From assembly GCA_022648295.1 (NCBI GenBank), contig JALCME010000021.1, positions 1-64,000 on the forward strand: DNA of 64,000 nucleotides, given 5' to 3'. Positions within the stretch are counted from its first letter, which is position 1; every line of letters starts with the position of its first letter. Shown piece by piece: positions 15,696 through 24,103 of this stretch. Made by a program: the position numbers and the translations under genes. Under the pieces are notes generated by a model, which saw only the letters and a list, made by a program, of their open reading frames with translations, was not told the origin of the DNA and did not search any database. The stretch is from Bacteroides sp. Lineage in GTDB: Bacteria; Bacteroidota; Bacteroidia; Bacteroidales; Bacteroidaceae.

Positions 15696-18600
15696 ATGGA
15701 AAAAAAATCTATTCCGTTGCTTTTTTTACTGATTTTTGCATTTGTCTTTCAGTTTCATGCGGAGGCTCAGACCTTGCAAAACAGGCAGCAGAAAACAATC
15801 AGTATTGAGATGAAAACGCAGCGGTTGTCAGTCATCTTGAAAAAGATCGAGGCGCTGAGTTCGTTCAAGTTTGTATTCAATTATGAGGATGTGGACCGGT
15901 ATATGCTGAGTGTCTCGGCAAAAGATGAGCCGGTATCGGTGGTGTTGGAGCGCTTGTTCCGTCACCGTCCTTTTACGTATGAAATCAAAGGTGAAATTGT
16001 GATGGTCCGGTTGAAGCGGGAGGCTCCCTCGGGTAGCAGGACGGTATCGGGGGTTGTTACCACGGTTGAAGGGCGGAAAACAGAGGTACTGCCCTACGCT
16101 TATGTGGCTTGCCCGACAACGGGAATGGCTACACAGACGGATGCTAACGGAAAATATGAGTTGAAAAATTTACCTAAGGGAACGGTACAGTTGACGGTGA
16201 GATATGTAGGAAAGGAGACGCAGAATAAAACCGTGGAATTGACTTCGGATATGGAGGTGAATTTTAGGTTGACAGATGACAATTTTATGACGAAGGAGGT
16301 GGTGGTAACCGCCCGTCCGAGTCAGAATGCGATAACAACCAATTCGGTGATTTCGCGAAAGGCGGTGGAGCATTTGCAGGCAAACAGTTTGCAGGATGTG
16401 TTATCGTTACTTCCCGGCGGAGTGGTTGGTGAACGGAACTTGAATAATTCATCCCAAATTACACTTCGTAGTGCCACTGGGGCAAGCGAAAGCCAAGATG
16501 TGAATATGAACGCATTGGGTACTTCGGTGGTGACCGACGGAGCTCCTTTGTCGAACAATGCGAATTTGCAGGCTTTTAATCCGGCTGTGTCAGGAGTGTC
16601 ATCCGCTTTGGGAGGGGGTGCTTCTCCGGCCGGAGGCGTTGATATCCGGAGTGTTCAGATGGATAATGTGGAATCGATTGAGGTGATACGGGGTATTCCT
16701 TCGGTGGAATATGGAGATGTGGCTTCGGGAGTTGTACTGATTCGTACGAAAGCCGGGGTGTCTCCTTTACAAATGGTGGCCAAAGCCAATCGTAATGTGT
16801 ACGAATTTTCAGCCGGTAAGGGCTTGGACTTGGGAAAAGACAACGGTGCTTTGAACATGAGTGTGAATTATGCGCACAATGTGGACGAGCCGCATACCTC
16901 CTATAAATATTATGAGCGCGTAGCTGCCAAGGCTCTTTACTCGAATGTGTTCTGGAAGAATAAGTGGAGGACCAATACGTCGTTGGATCTGATTTATGGA
17001 ATGGATCGGAGCAAACAGAATCCGGATGATGAAGCTTATTTGAGAGCCAGCAAAGGAAAGAGTGTGGGATTGAGACTGAATACGAACGGACAGCTTTATC
17101 TGAACAAAGGCTTCTTGAAGAATTTCCGTTATGTATTGTCTGCTGATTACACGGCAAAAGACAGTTACTCACAACAGAATTATTCGTCTGCCAATGCGCC
17201 TTACTCCATGACCACAACGGATGGTACGGTATTGGCGAATGGGGCAGGTAAACGGATTTATGATACTGACGGCAATGAGATTACTCATTTCGGTAATGCG
17301 GATGCATCGAACTACGCAGTATATCTGCCTTCGACTTATTTTGGAAAATATACCATTGAGGGGCGTGAATTGAATTTATTTGGTAAAGGGGTGTTTACGT
17401 TGTTTCAGAAAATAGGGCAGACCACGCATCGAATATTGCTGGGTGCGGATGCTAAACTGGATAAGAACTACGGTAAAGGAAAGAAATTTGATCCTACTAC
17501 GCCACCATATCGGAATTTATCAATGGCGAATGCTTCGTTCAGACCACGAAAATATAGTGATATTCCGGGGTTGAAACAATTAGGATTGTTTGCAGAGGAA
17601 AACTTTTCATTGAGCCTTGGCGAGTGGAGAATGCGTATGCAGGCAGGATTACGTTATGATGATGTATCAGTCGTAAAGAATGCTTTGTCGTTCAGAGTAA
17701 ACGGTTCGATCGATATATTGCCGCATGTGCTGAGTTTGGAAGGTGGTTACGGAGTGACGGCTAAGGCACCGACTTTGCTTTATCTATACCCAGAAACGGC
17801 TTACTTTGAGTATATCAATGTCAATGAACTGGCAGATGAGAGCATTGCGGAAGATCAACGGGTATTTATGACAACAACCCGTGCATTAAACACTCAGAAT
17901 AAAGAGCTGGAAATGGCGAAAAATAAAAGGGCGGAACTCGGTTTTAAATTGCACTTGGGGCAAACGCGCTTATTGGTTACGGCTTTCAGGGACCGGATGA
18001 ACAATGGATATGCTATGGCGGATGCCTACAGTCCGTTTATTTATAATACGTATGTACGGGAAGGAGAGGCTTTTAGATTAAATACTTCCGTGCCTCTGTT
18101 ATCGGTCTATAAGAAACCGGGGAATACGCGTACCATCAATACGAAAGGGGTGGAATTTGATCTGGACTTGGGGCGTTTTGATGCCATACGGACGGCTTTT
18201 TCGGTAAACGGAGCCTGGGTAGTGACGAAGAGTTATAATAATGATTATGATATTTATGATCCTAATGGAAATTCGACAGTGAACCGTACACATGTGGCGT
18301 TGTACGAGAAGGGACTGTATAAGCATAATTATGAACGGATGAGCACGGCGGTGCGGGTGACGCATAACATACCGGAGCTAGGATTTGTGGTGACTTTGAC
18401 TGGACAAACGATCTGGAAAGAGGCTGATTGGTATAATATAGGTGATACCAGTATGCCGGTGAAATATATTTCTAAATATGACGGGCAGATATATGATATT
18501 GACCCGGTCAAAGTTTTGGATCCGAATTCAGAGTTCAATCTATTGCGCATGAGTCCGAATGACGATTTGCATATTAAGGAAAGTTATTCGCCCCTGTTTT

Positions 18601-18776
18601 GTTTCAATATCAATGTGACGAAACATATCGGGAAGTATGCCCGGTTGTCCTTCTTCTCAAATAATATGTTCCGCAGTTATCCGGAAGCGGAATCAAAACG
18701 GTCGCCGGGAACATATGTCAAACGTAATAGCGGCTTATTTTCTTTTGGTGTGGAACTGGGGTTAAACTTTAATTAG
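15696..18776 (+). CDS. TonB-dependent outer-membrane receptor/transducer with STN domain
   Basis: From ATG 15696 the protein is 1026 residues; an upstream in-frame TTG would add nine residues before the signal peptide. Order: signal peptide (1-25), STN signalling domain (about 35-105, with QRLSVILKKIEALSSFKFVF), a carboxypeptidase-regulatory-like domain (about 115-195), plug (about 205-355, with VESIEVIRGIPSVEYGD) and a beta barrel to the C-terminus. The STN domain and the upstream FecR/sigma pair indicate trans-envelope signalling as well as uptake. It is not SusC-like and has no SusD partner. The next genes encode a lipoprotein, a barrel and a protease-like protein. Ligand is unknown. Confidence 0.92.
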   Translation: MEKKSIPLLFLLIFAFVFQFHAEAQTLQNRQQKTISIEMKTQRLSVILKKIEALSSFKFVFNYEDVDRYMLSVSAKDEPVSVVLERLFRHRPFTYEIKGEIVMVRLKREAPSGSRTVSGVVTTVEGRKTEVLPYAYVACPTTGMATQTDANGKYELKNLPKGTVQLTVRYVGKETQNKTVELTSDMEVNFRLTDDNFMTKEVVVTARPSQNAITTNSVISRKAVEHLQANSLQDVLSLLPGGVVGERNLNNSSQITLRSATGASESQDVNMNALGTSVVTDGAPLSNNANLQAFNPAVSGVSSALGGGASPAGGVDIRSVQMDNVESIEVIRGIPSVEYGDVASGVVLIRTKAGVSPLQMVAKANRNVYEFSAGKGLDLGKDNGALNMSVNYAHNVDEPHTSYKYYERVAAKALYSNVFWKNKWRTNTSLDLIYGMDRSKQNPDDEAYLRASKGKSVGLRLNTNGQLYLNKGFLKNFRYVLSADYTAKDSYSQQNYSSANAPYSMTTTDGTVLANGAGKRIYDTDGNEITHFGNADASNYAVYLPSTYFGKYTIEGRELNLFGKGVFTLFQKIGQTTHRILLGADAKLDKNYGKGKKFDPTTPPYRNLSMANASFRPRKYSDIPGLKQLGLFAEENFSLSLGEWRMRMQAGLRYDDVSVVKNALSFRVNGSIDILPHVLSLEGGYGVTAKAPTLLYLYPETAYFEYINVNELADESIAEDQRVFMTTTRALNTQNKELEMAKNKRAELGFKLHLGQTRLLVTAFRDRMNNGYAMADAYSPFIYNTYVREGEAFRLNTSVPLLSVYKKPGNTRTINTKGVEFDLDLGRFDAIRTAFSVNGAWVVTKSYNNDYDIYDPNGNSTVNRTHVALYEKGLYKHNYERMSTAVRVTHNIPELGFVVTLTGQTIWKEADWYNIGDTSMPVKYISKYDGQIYDIDPVKVLDPNSEFNLLRMSPNDDLHIKESYSPLFCFNINVTKHIGKYARLSFFSNNMFRSYPEAESKRSPGTYVKRNSGLFSFGVELGLNFN

Positions 18777-18782
18777 CAGGTT

Positions 18783-20039
18783 ATGAAATCTATCAAATAT
18801 TTTATTTTATCCGTCTGTCTGGCGGGTATATTGTTAGCTTCGTGCGACTCGTTTAATGATGCAACGGATGCCGGGAAAGTGGCGTATGTATCGGTGAAGA
18901 TTAAAACGAATTTGCAGCTTGAGGGCCTTACCGATTTTAGTGATCTGAAAGTGGAATTGAAGAATTATGATGAAGGGGCCACGATTACGAAACCTTTTGC
19001 AACCGAGTTGACGGTGGATAGTATAATCCCCGGAATATGGGATGTGTTTTTGTCCGGTCGTGTCAAGAACAATAAAGGGGAATCTTTTCTCATGAACGGG
19101 AGTCTGAGCAGGGAAGTGATTTTGAAGGACCGGTCACTGGAAATGAAAGCGAATAGTATGGCTGTAACGCCATTGGTGTTTAGTGAAATCTATTATAGTG
19201 GCTCGAGAACGGTGAAAAATACCGTGTGGTTCCGTGATCAGTTTTATGAAATTTACAATAATTCGCTGGATCGGATTTATTTGGACGGATTGTATTTTGC
19301 TACGTTGGTACCGACAGCGACATCAGTGAAAGTGGCAACATGGCCGCCTGAAGACGGAGATAATTATGTGTATGCTGATCGTGTATGGAAAATACCGGGA
19401 AATGGGACCGATTATCCGCTGGAACCGGGAGAATCATTTGTGATTGCCCAGTTTGCAGCTAACCAGCAACTGGATATTTATAATCCGAATTCACCGGTGA
19501 ACTGCTTCAGTGCGGAGTTTGAATTTAATATGAATAATCCCAATTTCCCGGATCAGCCGGCTGTGGACATGGAGCATGTATTCTACTATGGAAAGGCGGA
19601 TATGGGAACTGTTCCGCAATACCTGACAGCAGTTTTTGGCGGGGCTTATATCATTTTCCGCCCGAAGGAAGGAGATACGTATGATCCGGTAAACGACAAA
19701 AGCATGCAAACCAAGGATTTGTCGGGAAATTTATCGAAAAACCAAGTGTATGCGAAAGTGCCTATTTCGTATGTGCTGGATGCGGTGGAAGCAGGACGTA
19801 ATGAGGCGGATATCCAGCGTAAGCGTGTACCCAATATCCTGGATATCGGGATGACTTATGTGGGAAGTACCTATATCGGTCAAAGTGTGGCCCGGAAATT
19901 GGTGGGCACCAATGAGGACGGTACTCCGATATTGGAAGATACAAATAATAGTACGGAGGATTTCGACAGGAACCTTGTTCCGCAATTTCGTCGTTACGGT
20001 TCTAAAATGCCGGCATGGAATCATACGTTATTGAATTAG
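18783..20039 (+). CDS. DUF4876-like lipoprotein
   Basis: A 418-residue lipoprotein with lipobox LLASC (Cys21). An N-terminal beta-sandwich-like region (about 35-125) follows, then segments suggesting a lamin-tail-like fold (VFSEIYYSGSR, FYEIYNNSLDRIYLDGLYF, LEPGESFVIAQ). This pattern fits the DUF4876 family found beside TonB receptors in Bacteroidetes; the assignment is from memory of the family. It begins 6 bp after the transducer stop, so the two are translated from one message. It is likely surface-exposed and may bind ligand for the receptor. Function is not established. Confidence 0.7.
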   Translation: MKSIKYFILSVCLAGILLASCDSFNDATDAGKVAYVSVKIKTNLQLEGLTDFSDLKVELKNYDEGATITKPFATELTVDSIIPGIWDVFLSGRVKNNKGESFLMNGSLSREVILKDRSLEMKANSMAVTPLVFSEIYYSGSRTVKNTVWFRDQFYEIYNNSLDRIYLDGLYFATLVPTATSVKVATWPPEDGDNYVYADRVWKIPGNGTDYPLEPGESFVIAQFAANQQLDIYNPNSPVNCFSAEFEFNMNNPNFPDQPAVDMEHVFYYGKADMGTVPQYLTAVFGGAYIIFRPKEGDTYDPVNDKSMQTKDLSGNLSKNQVYAKVPISYVLDAVEAGRNEADIQRKRVPNILDIGMTYVGSTYIGQSVARKLVGTNEDGTPILEDTNNSTEDFDRNLVPQFRRYGSKMPAWNHTLLN

Positions 20040-20068
20040 AAACACGCTAAATTGGAAGGAATAGTAAA

Positions 20069-21622
20069 ATGAAAAAATATAGATACGTTTCGTGGAGCTG
20101 TGTTTGGAGTGTGATGGCTCTATTGCTTGTCGCTACTTCGGGGATGGCACAGGACTTGAATACGCCCGCTGCATTTGAATTGATGAAAGAGAGGAGTTTA
20201 TGGCGGCAGTCGGAAAATGCAGCAGGGTTATTGCTGGATAATCCTTACCGGTATAGTGAGTTGAAAGCCGGGTATAACTGGTCGAAAGGTAATTTTTGTC
20301 GTCCCCAACAAGGTAATGGAAATCATGATCTGGATTTTGGAACTGAAGGCGGGGTGTTTTTGAAAAAAATGTATGTGTGGGGAGCGTTTGATTATTCACG
20401 TGAAAGTCTGAAGAATGTGGATTTTAAGCAGTCCATTATTGACCCTTATCGGGGAATGCCATATTATGTGACCGATCTGAATACCAGTGATTGGGAAAAT
20501 CAGTTTTATGACATGCGCTTTAAGGTGAGTTTACCTGTCAACCAAATGTGGTCATTGGGACTGGATGGTAAGTATAGTGTGGCTCAGGGAGCTAAGCAAC
20601 GTGATATTCGTACCACGAATTTATATTACCGGCTGGATGTGAAACCGGCTGTGGTTTATTCGTTCAACGATTCGCACCACGTGGGCCTGGTATTGGAGTA
20701 CATGAACCTGAAGGAAGAAGCGAACCCGGATATGGCGAATACGGATGATTACCAACCTTATTATGAATTGTACGGACTGGGTACGGCCTCAGAGAATGTC
20801 GGAAGCGGCAAAACAGTAAACTACATAGGAAATCGTGTAGGTGCAGGTCTTCAATATGGCTATCAGGAAGGTGCGGTCAAGTTGTTATTGACCGGTGACT
20901 ACTCGTATAGAGTGGAGGATGCTGAATTTTCGTTTGACCGTCCTGAAAAATTTGGTACGGCAAAGGAGAAGCTATGGCAGGGAAAGTTGCTTTTTCAACT
21001 TTGGAGCGCAAGTTATTCGCATCATTTTGAAGCTTCGTACCGAAATAGTGGGATTGATGGAATTCAGTATGTTCAGCAGAATACCTCAAGTGAGGGATGG
21101 CAAACGCTGCATAGTAATATTCGTTCAACGTACAAGACCCAGTTGGCTGGGCTGGATTACTCTTTGATTGCTAACCGTGGAAATGAATACCGGTGGAGGC
21201 TGGGTGTCGGGGTGCAATACGATAATGAAAAGGATGAGTACTTGATTCCGTATTCGGTGAAACGGACGGAGAACCTGGCCTTTTCGGTGAACGGAAAGGT
21301 GAATATTGCGTTGTCCGATCGGTTGGCGGAACGCTTGCTGATTGCTGCAAAGGTGATGTATAGCAATAATCTGTCGGGCTGCTACAGTTACAACGGAAGC
21401 TACCCAGATTATGCGGTGGTGACGGATTTTGAACAGACGGACCTAAATTATTTGGTTTCGGATTTCTACGGCCTGAACGAAAGTGTGACTTATTCACGAA
21501 AGATAAAACCGTCTCAGCCGGCGAATCTCTATGTGAAGGGAATGGTGGATTATCGGAAAACGAATGATTTTGATTTTAGTGACCGTACCACAATAAGCTT
21601 CGCATTAGGTTGTAACTTTTAG
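20069..21622 (+). CDS. Outer-membrane beta-barrel protein (DUF6850-like)
   Basis: A 517-residue protein with a signal peptide (about 1-27, ending GMAQ) and then alternating aromatic/polar strands through to the C-terminal FALGCNF. It ends in an aromatic residue, as barrels recognised by the Bam machinery do. The strand pattern, the absence of other domains and the position after a DUF4876-type gene fit the DUF6850 outer-membrane family. It probably forms a 14- to 18-strand barrel, but strand number was not computed. It lies 29 bp after the lipoprotein gene and 94 bp before the protease-like gene. Role unknown; transport or anchoring of the neighbouring surface proteins is inference. Confidence 0.6.
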   Translation: MKKYRYVSWSCVWSVMALLLVATSGMAQDLNTPAAFELMKERSLWRQSENAAGLLLDNPYRYSELKAGYNWSKGNFCRPQQGNGNHDLDFGTEGGVFLKKMYVWGAFDYSRESLKNVDFKQSIIDPYRGMPYYVTDLNTSDWENQFYDMRFKVSLPVNQMWSLGLDGKYSVAQGAKQRDIRTTNLYYRLDVKPAVVYSFNDSHHVGLVLEYMNLKEEANPDMANTDDYQPYYELYGLGTASENVGSGKTVNYIGNRVGAGLQYGYQEGAVKLLLTGDYSYRVEDAEFSFDRPEKFGTAKEKLWQGKLLFQLWSASYSHHFEASYRNSGIDGIQYVQQNTSSEGWQTLHSNIRSTYKTQLAGLDYSLIANRGNEYRWRLGVGVQYDNEKDEYLIPYSVKRTENLAFSVNGKVNIALSDRLAERLLIAAKVMYSNNLSGCYSYNGSYPDYAVVTDFEQTDLNYLVSDFYGLNESVTYSRKIKPSQPANLYVKGMVDYRKTNDFDFSDRTTISFALGCNF

Positions 21623-21716
21623 TTTGCAAGGGAAATAAACGGAAACAAAAAGAGTCTGTATGATTTTGTATGGATTTTAAATAATAATTATGTAGGATTG
21701 AATTATTTTGAATAAA

Positions 21717-23927
21717 ATGAATACTAGAAGATTTGTAGTGGTTTTACTCACTTGCCTGGTTACCGGAATGGGATGGGGCAAGGACTTTATTTTACCTTCG
21801 GTGAAGAGTGCAACTTCGTTTGCTATTGTAGTGGATAGTGTGAGTTACACCAAAGCTACTGCGGAGATTAAGGCTTATCGGGCGGTAGTGGAACGTGATG
21901 GTCTGGGGACATATATCTTTGCAACGAATTGGAAATCGCCGGATGAGATCAGGCAGCTGTTGATAAAGTTGCATCGGGACCGGAAGTCACCGCTCGAAGG
22001 CGTGGTGTTGGTGGGAGATATTCCAATTCCGATGCTTCGGGATGCACAGCATTTGACTTCAGCGTTTAAAATGAACCAAACGCGTAACTGGCAGTGGTCT
22101 AGTGTGCCGTCGGATCGGTTCTACGATGATTTTGGACTGACTTTTAATTTCCTTAAACAGGATAGTATACAAACATTATACTATTATTATTCACTCCGGG
22201 CTGACAGTGAACAGCAGATCAATTCGGATATTTATTCGGCCCGCATCAAACCTTTGGAAAAAGGTTTAACGGACAAGTATACACAATTGAAGGAGTATCT
22301 GCGGAAGGTGGTAGCTGAAAGAAGCAAGGAGCCGGAAGTGATTGACCACCTGTCAATGGCCCGTGGTCATGGATATAATTCGGAATCGAAAGTGGCATGG
22401 GCTGGTGAACAGCTGGCACTAAAGGAACAATTTCCGGAACTGTTTGGGGCGGACAATTGTGTGAAATTCATGGACTTTGAGTCTATGTGGCCTATGAAGC
22501 CGGTTTGGCTGTCTGAAGTGCAGCGACCTGATCTGGACATTATGTTGTTTCATCATCATGGGGCAAATGATGTGCAGTATGTCAACGGGTACAAAAACGG
22601 AAGTGATGTGAATACATCAGTGGCAAATATTAAATTGTATTTGCGTAGTAAGATCCGTACCGCTGTGGAGCGTGGAAAAAGCAGGGAGGAGGCGATAACT
22701 TCTTATCAGAAGTATTTGGATGTGCCTCGTGAGTGGTGTGAAGAAGCTTTTGATCCTAAATGGATAGCAGAGGATTCCATCTTTAACCAGGGATTAGATA
22801 TTCATGTGGATGATGTGCTTAAGATTAAGCCGAATGCCCGCTTTGTGATGTTTGATGCCTGCTATAACGGTTCGTTTTATGAGGATCAGTACATTGCCGG
22901 CGCTTATCTCTTTAACGGTGGAACGACTATTGTGACTCAAGGAAATACGGTGAATACGATTCAGGATAAATGGCCGGATGAGTTTTTAGGATTGTTGAAT
23001 GCAGGCCTCCGGGTTGGTTTATGGGGTAAGCAGGTTCATTTTCTGGAAACGCATATTTTAGGTGATCCAACGTATCATTTTGCCAATCGGTCTGTAGTGA
23101 AGTTTGACGTTAACCGGGCACTAACTGTGGATGCCAGAAATAACCGTTTCTGGTTGAAGATGCTGAAACATCCGGATGTGGATGTGCAGGCTATGGCTTT
23201 GAGAAGGCTTTATCTCAATAAATATGATAAGATTTCACAATTGTTGAAGGATACTTATTTCTCATCACCCAGTGCAGTGGTTCGTCTGGAAGCTATGAGA
23301 CTGTTGGTGGACGTAGATGATGCAAATACACTGGATGTGCTGAAAGCAGCGGTGAGCGACAGTTATGAACTGACACGCCGTTTTGCCTTGGATTATATTG
23401 GTAAGAACGGATCGGATGAGTTGATCCCTGCTTTTGTTCGTAGTTTCTTCGTGGATTACACTTCGGAACGCGTACGATTCAAACAGCAACAATCTTATGT
23501 CTTCCTTAATCCTGAATTGTTGGTTCAGGAAGTCACTAAGCAGCGTTCGTACTATCCGTTCTATGACGAGAAGGTGGTGGATAAGTTTTTGAAAGATATA
23601 AAAGGAAATAAGAAGTCGCTTGAAGAAAGCATTGAACTGATTGAAAATAATGCGGCTCCGGTGAAGAAACGGTTATCGGAAATCCGTTCTTTCCGTAATC
23701 GTCCCGTGACAATGGCGATAGCTCCAATGCTGGCTTTTGCAATGGATGCATCCCGTGATATGAATCAGCGGATAATGGTGACCGAGCTGTTGGGTTGGTA
23801 TAAATATTCTTCACATAAGGGCGAGGTGATTGCCGGCTTGAAAAAGTTGATGAATACCATGGACAATGCGCCATTGAAAGCGGAAGCTTTAAAAAGTATG
23901 AACCGATTGACCCAGGATAAATTATAG
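21717..23927 (+). CDS. C25/gingipain-like caspase-fold protein with HEAT-like repeats
   Basis: From ATG 21717 (an in-frame TTG at 21708 is less likely) the protein is 736 residues with a signal peptide (about 1-21). The first 455 residues resemble clan CD, C25-type peptidases: GVVLVGDIPIP, a SDRFYDDFG segment, His281-Gly282 in FHHHGAND, Cys382 in FDACYNGSF, and a closing LGDPTY. These His and Cys positions fit the catalytic dyad. Residues about 480-736 are helical with HEAT-like units (DVDVQAMALRRLYL, SAVVRLEAMRLLVD, YELTRRFALDYIG). No C-terminal type IX sorting domain is seen. It is last in the sigma/FecR/transducer cluster. Peptidase activity is inferred from motifs. Confidence 0.75.
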   Translation: MNTRRFVVVLLTCLVTGMGWGKDFILPSVKSATSFAIVVDSVSYTKATAEIKAYRAVVERDGLGTYIFATNWKSPDEIRQLLIKLHRDRKSPLEGVVLVGDIPIPMLRDAQHLTSAFKMNQTRNWQWSSVPSDRFYDDFGLTFNFLKQDSIQTLYYYYSLRADSEQQINSDIYSARIKPLEKGLTDKYTQLKEYLRKVVAERSKEPEVIDHLSMARGHGYNSESKVAWAGEQLALKEQFPELFGADNCVKFMDFESMWPMKPVWLSEVQRPDLDIMLFHHHGANDVQYVNGYKNGSDVNTSVANIKLYLRSKIRTAVERGKSREEAITSYQKYLDVPREWCEEAFDPKWIAEDSIFNQGLDIHVDDVLKIKPNARFVMFDACYNGSFYEDQYIAGAYLFNGGTTIVTQGNTVNTIQDKWPDEFLGLLNAGLRVGLWGKQVHFLETHILGDPTYHFANRSVVKFDVNRALTVDARNNRFWLKMLKHPDVDVQAMALRRLYLNKYDKISQLLKDTYFSSPSAVVRLEAMRLLVDVDDANTLDVLKAAVSDSYELTRRFALDYIGKNGSDELIPAFVRSFFVDYTSERVRFKQQQSYVFLNPELLVQEVTKQRSYYPFYDEKVVDKFLKDIKGNKKSLEESIELIENNAAPVKKRLSEIRSFRNRPVTMAIAPMLAFAMDASRDMNQRIMVTELLGWYKYSSHKGEVIAGLKKLMNTMDNAPLKAEALKSMNRLTQDKL

Positions 23928-23977
23928 GCTCTGGAACCTGCCTTTGATTTCCTGAAGGAAATAAAGAACCGGAAGGT

Positions 23978-24012
23978 AAAGCAGTTGTCTCGTTGCGGGA
24001 CAACTGCTTTTT
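23978..24012 (+). terminator. Rho-independent terminator after the protease-like gene
   Basis: AAAGCAGTTGTC (23978-23989) pairs with GACAACTGCTTT (23999-24010) around a 9-nt loop, and a T-rich run follows. It ends the 13.9-23.9 kb cluster. Confidence 0.85.
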
Positions 24013-24068
24013 CTTTTCAGATCCGGGGTTGTGGAAAGGATTATGCAGGGTTGTAGCAAAAAAATGTT

Positions 24069-24076
24069 TATCTTTG
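24069..24076 (+). promoter_or_regulatory. -7 box for the AspT/YidE-type transporter
   Basis: TATCTTTG matches TAnnTTTG, 27 bases before the GTG start at 24104. The -33 region has no correctly spaced TTTG. Confidence 0.5.
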
Positions 24077-24103
24077 CAGCCCGAATCATAAAATGTTGAT
24101 ATA

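Noticed and set aside
16576..17217. 213-residue minus-strand ORF inside the TonB transducer gene
   Set aside because: Ser/His/Pro-rich antisense frame of a clear receptor gene; composition is that of a shadow frame.
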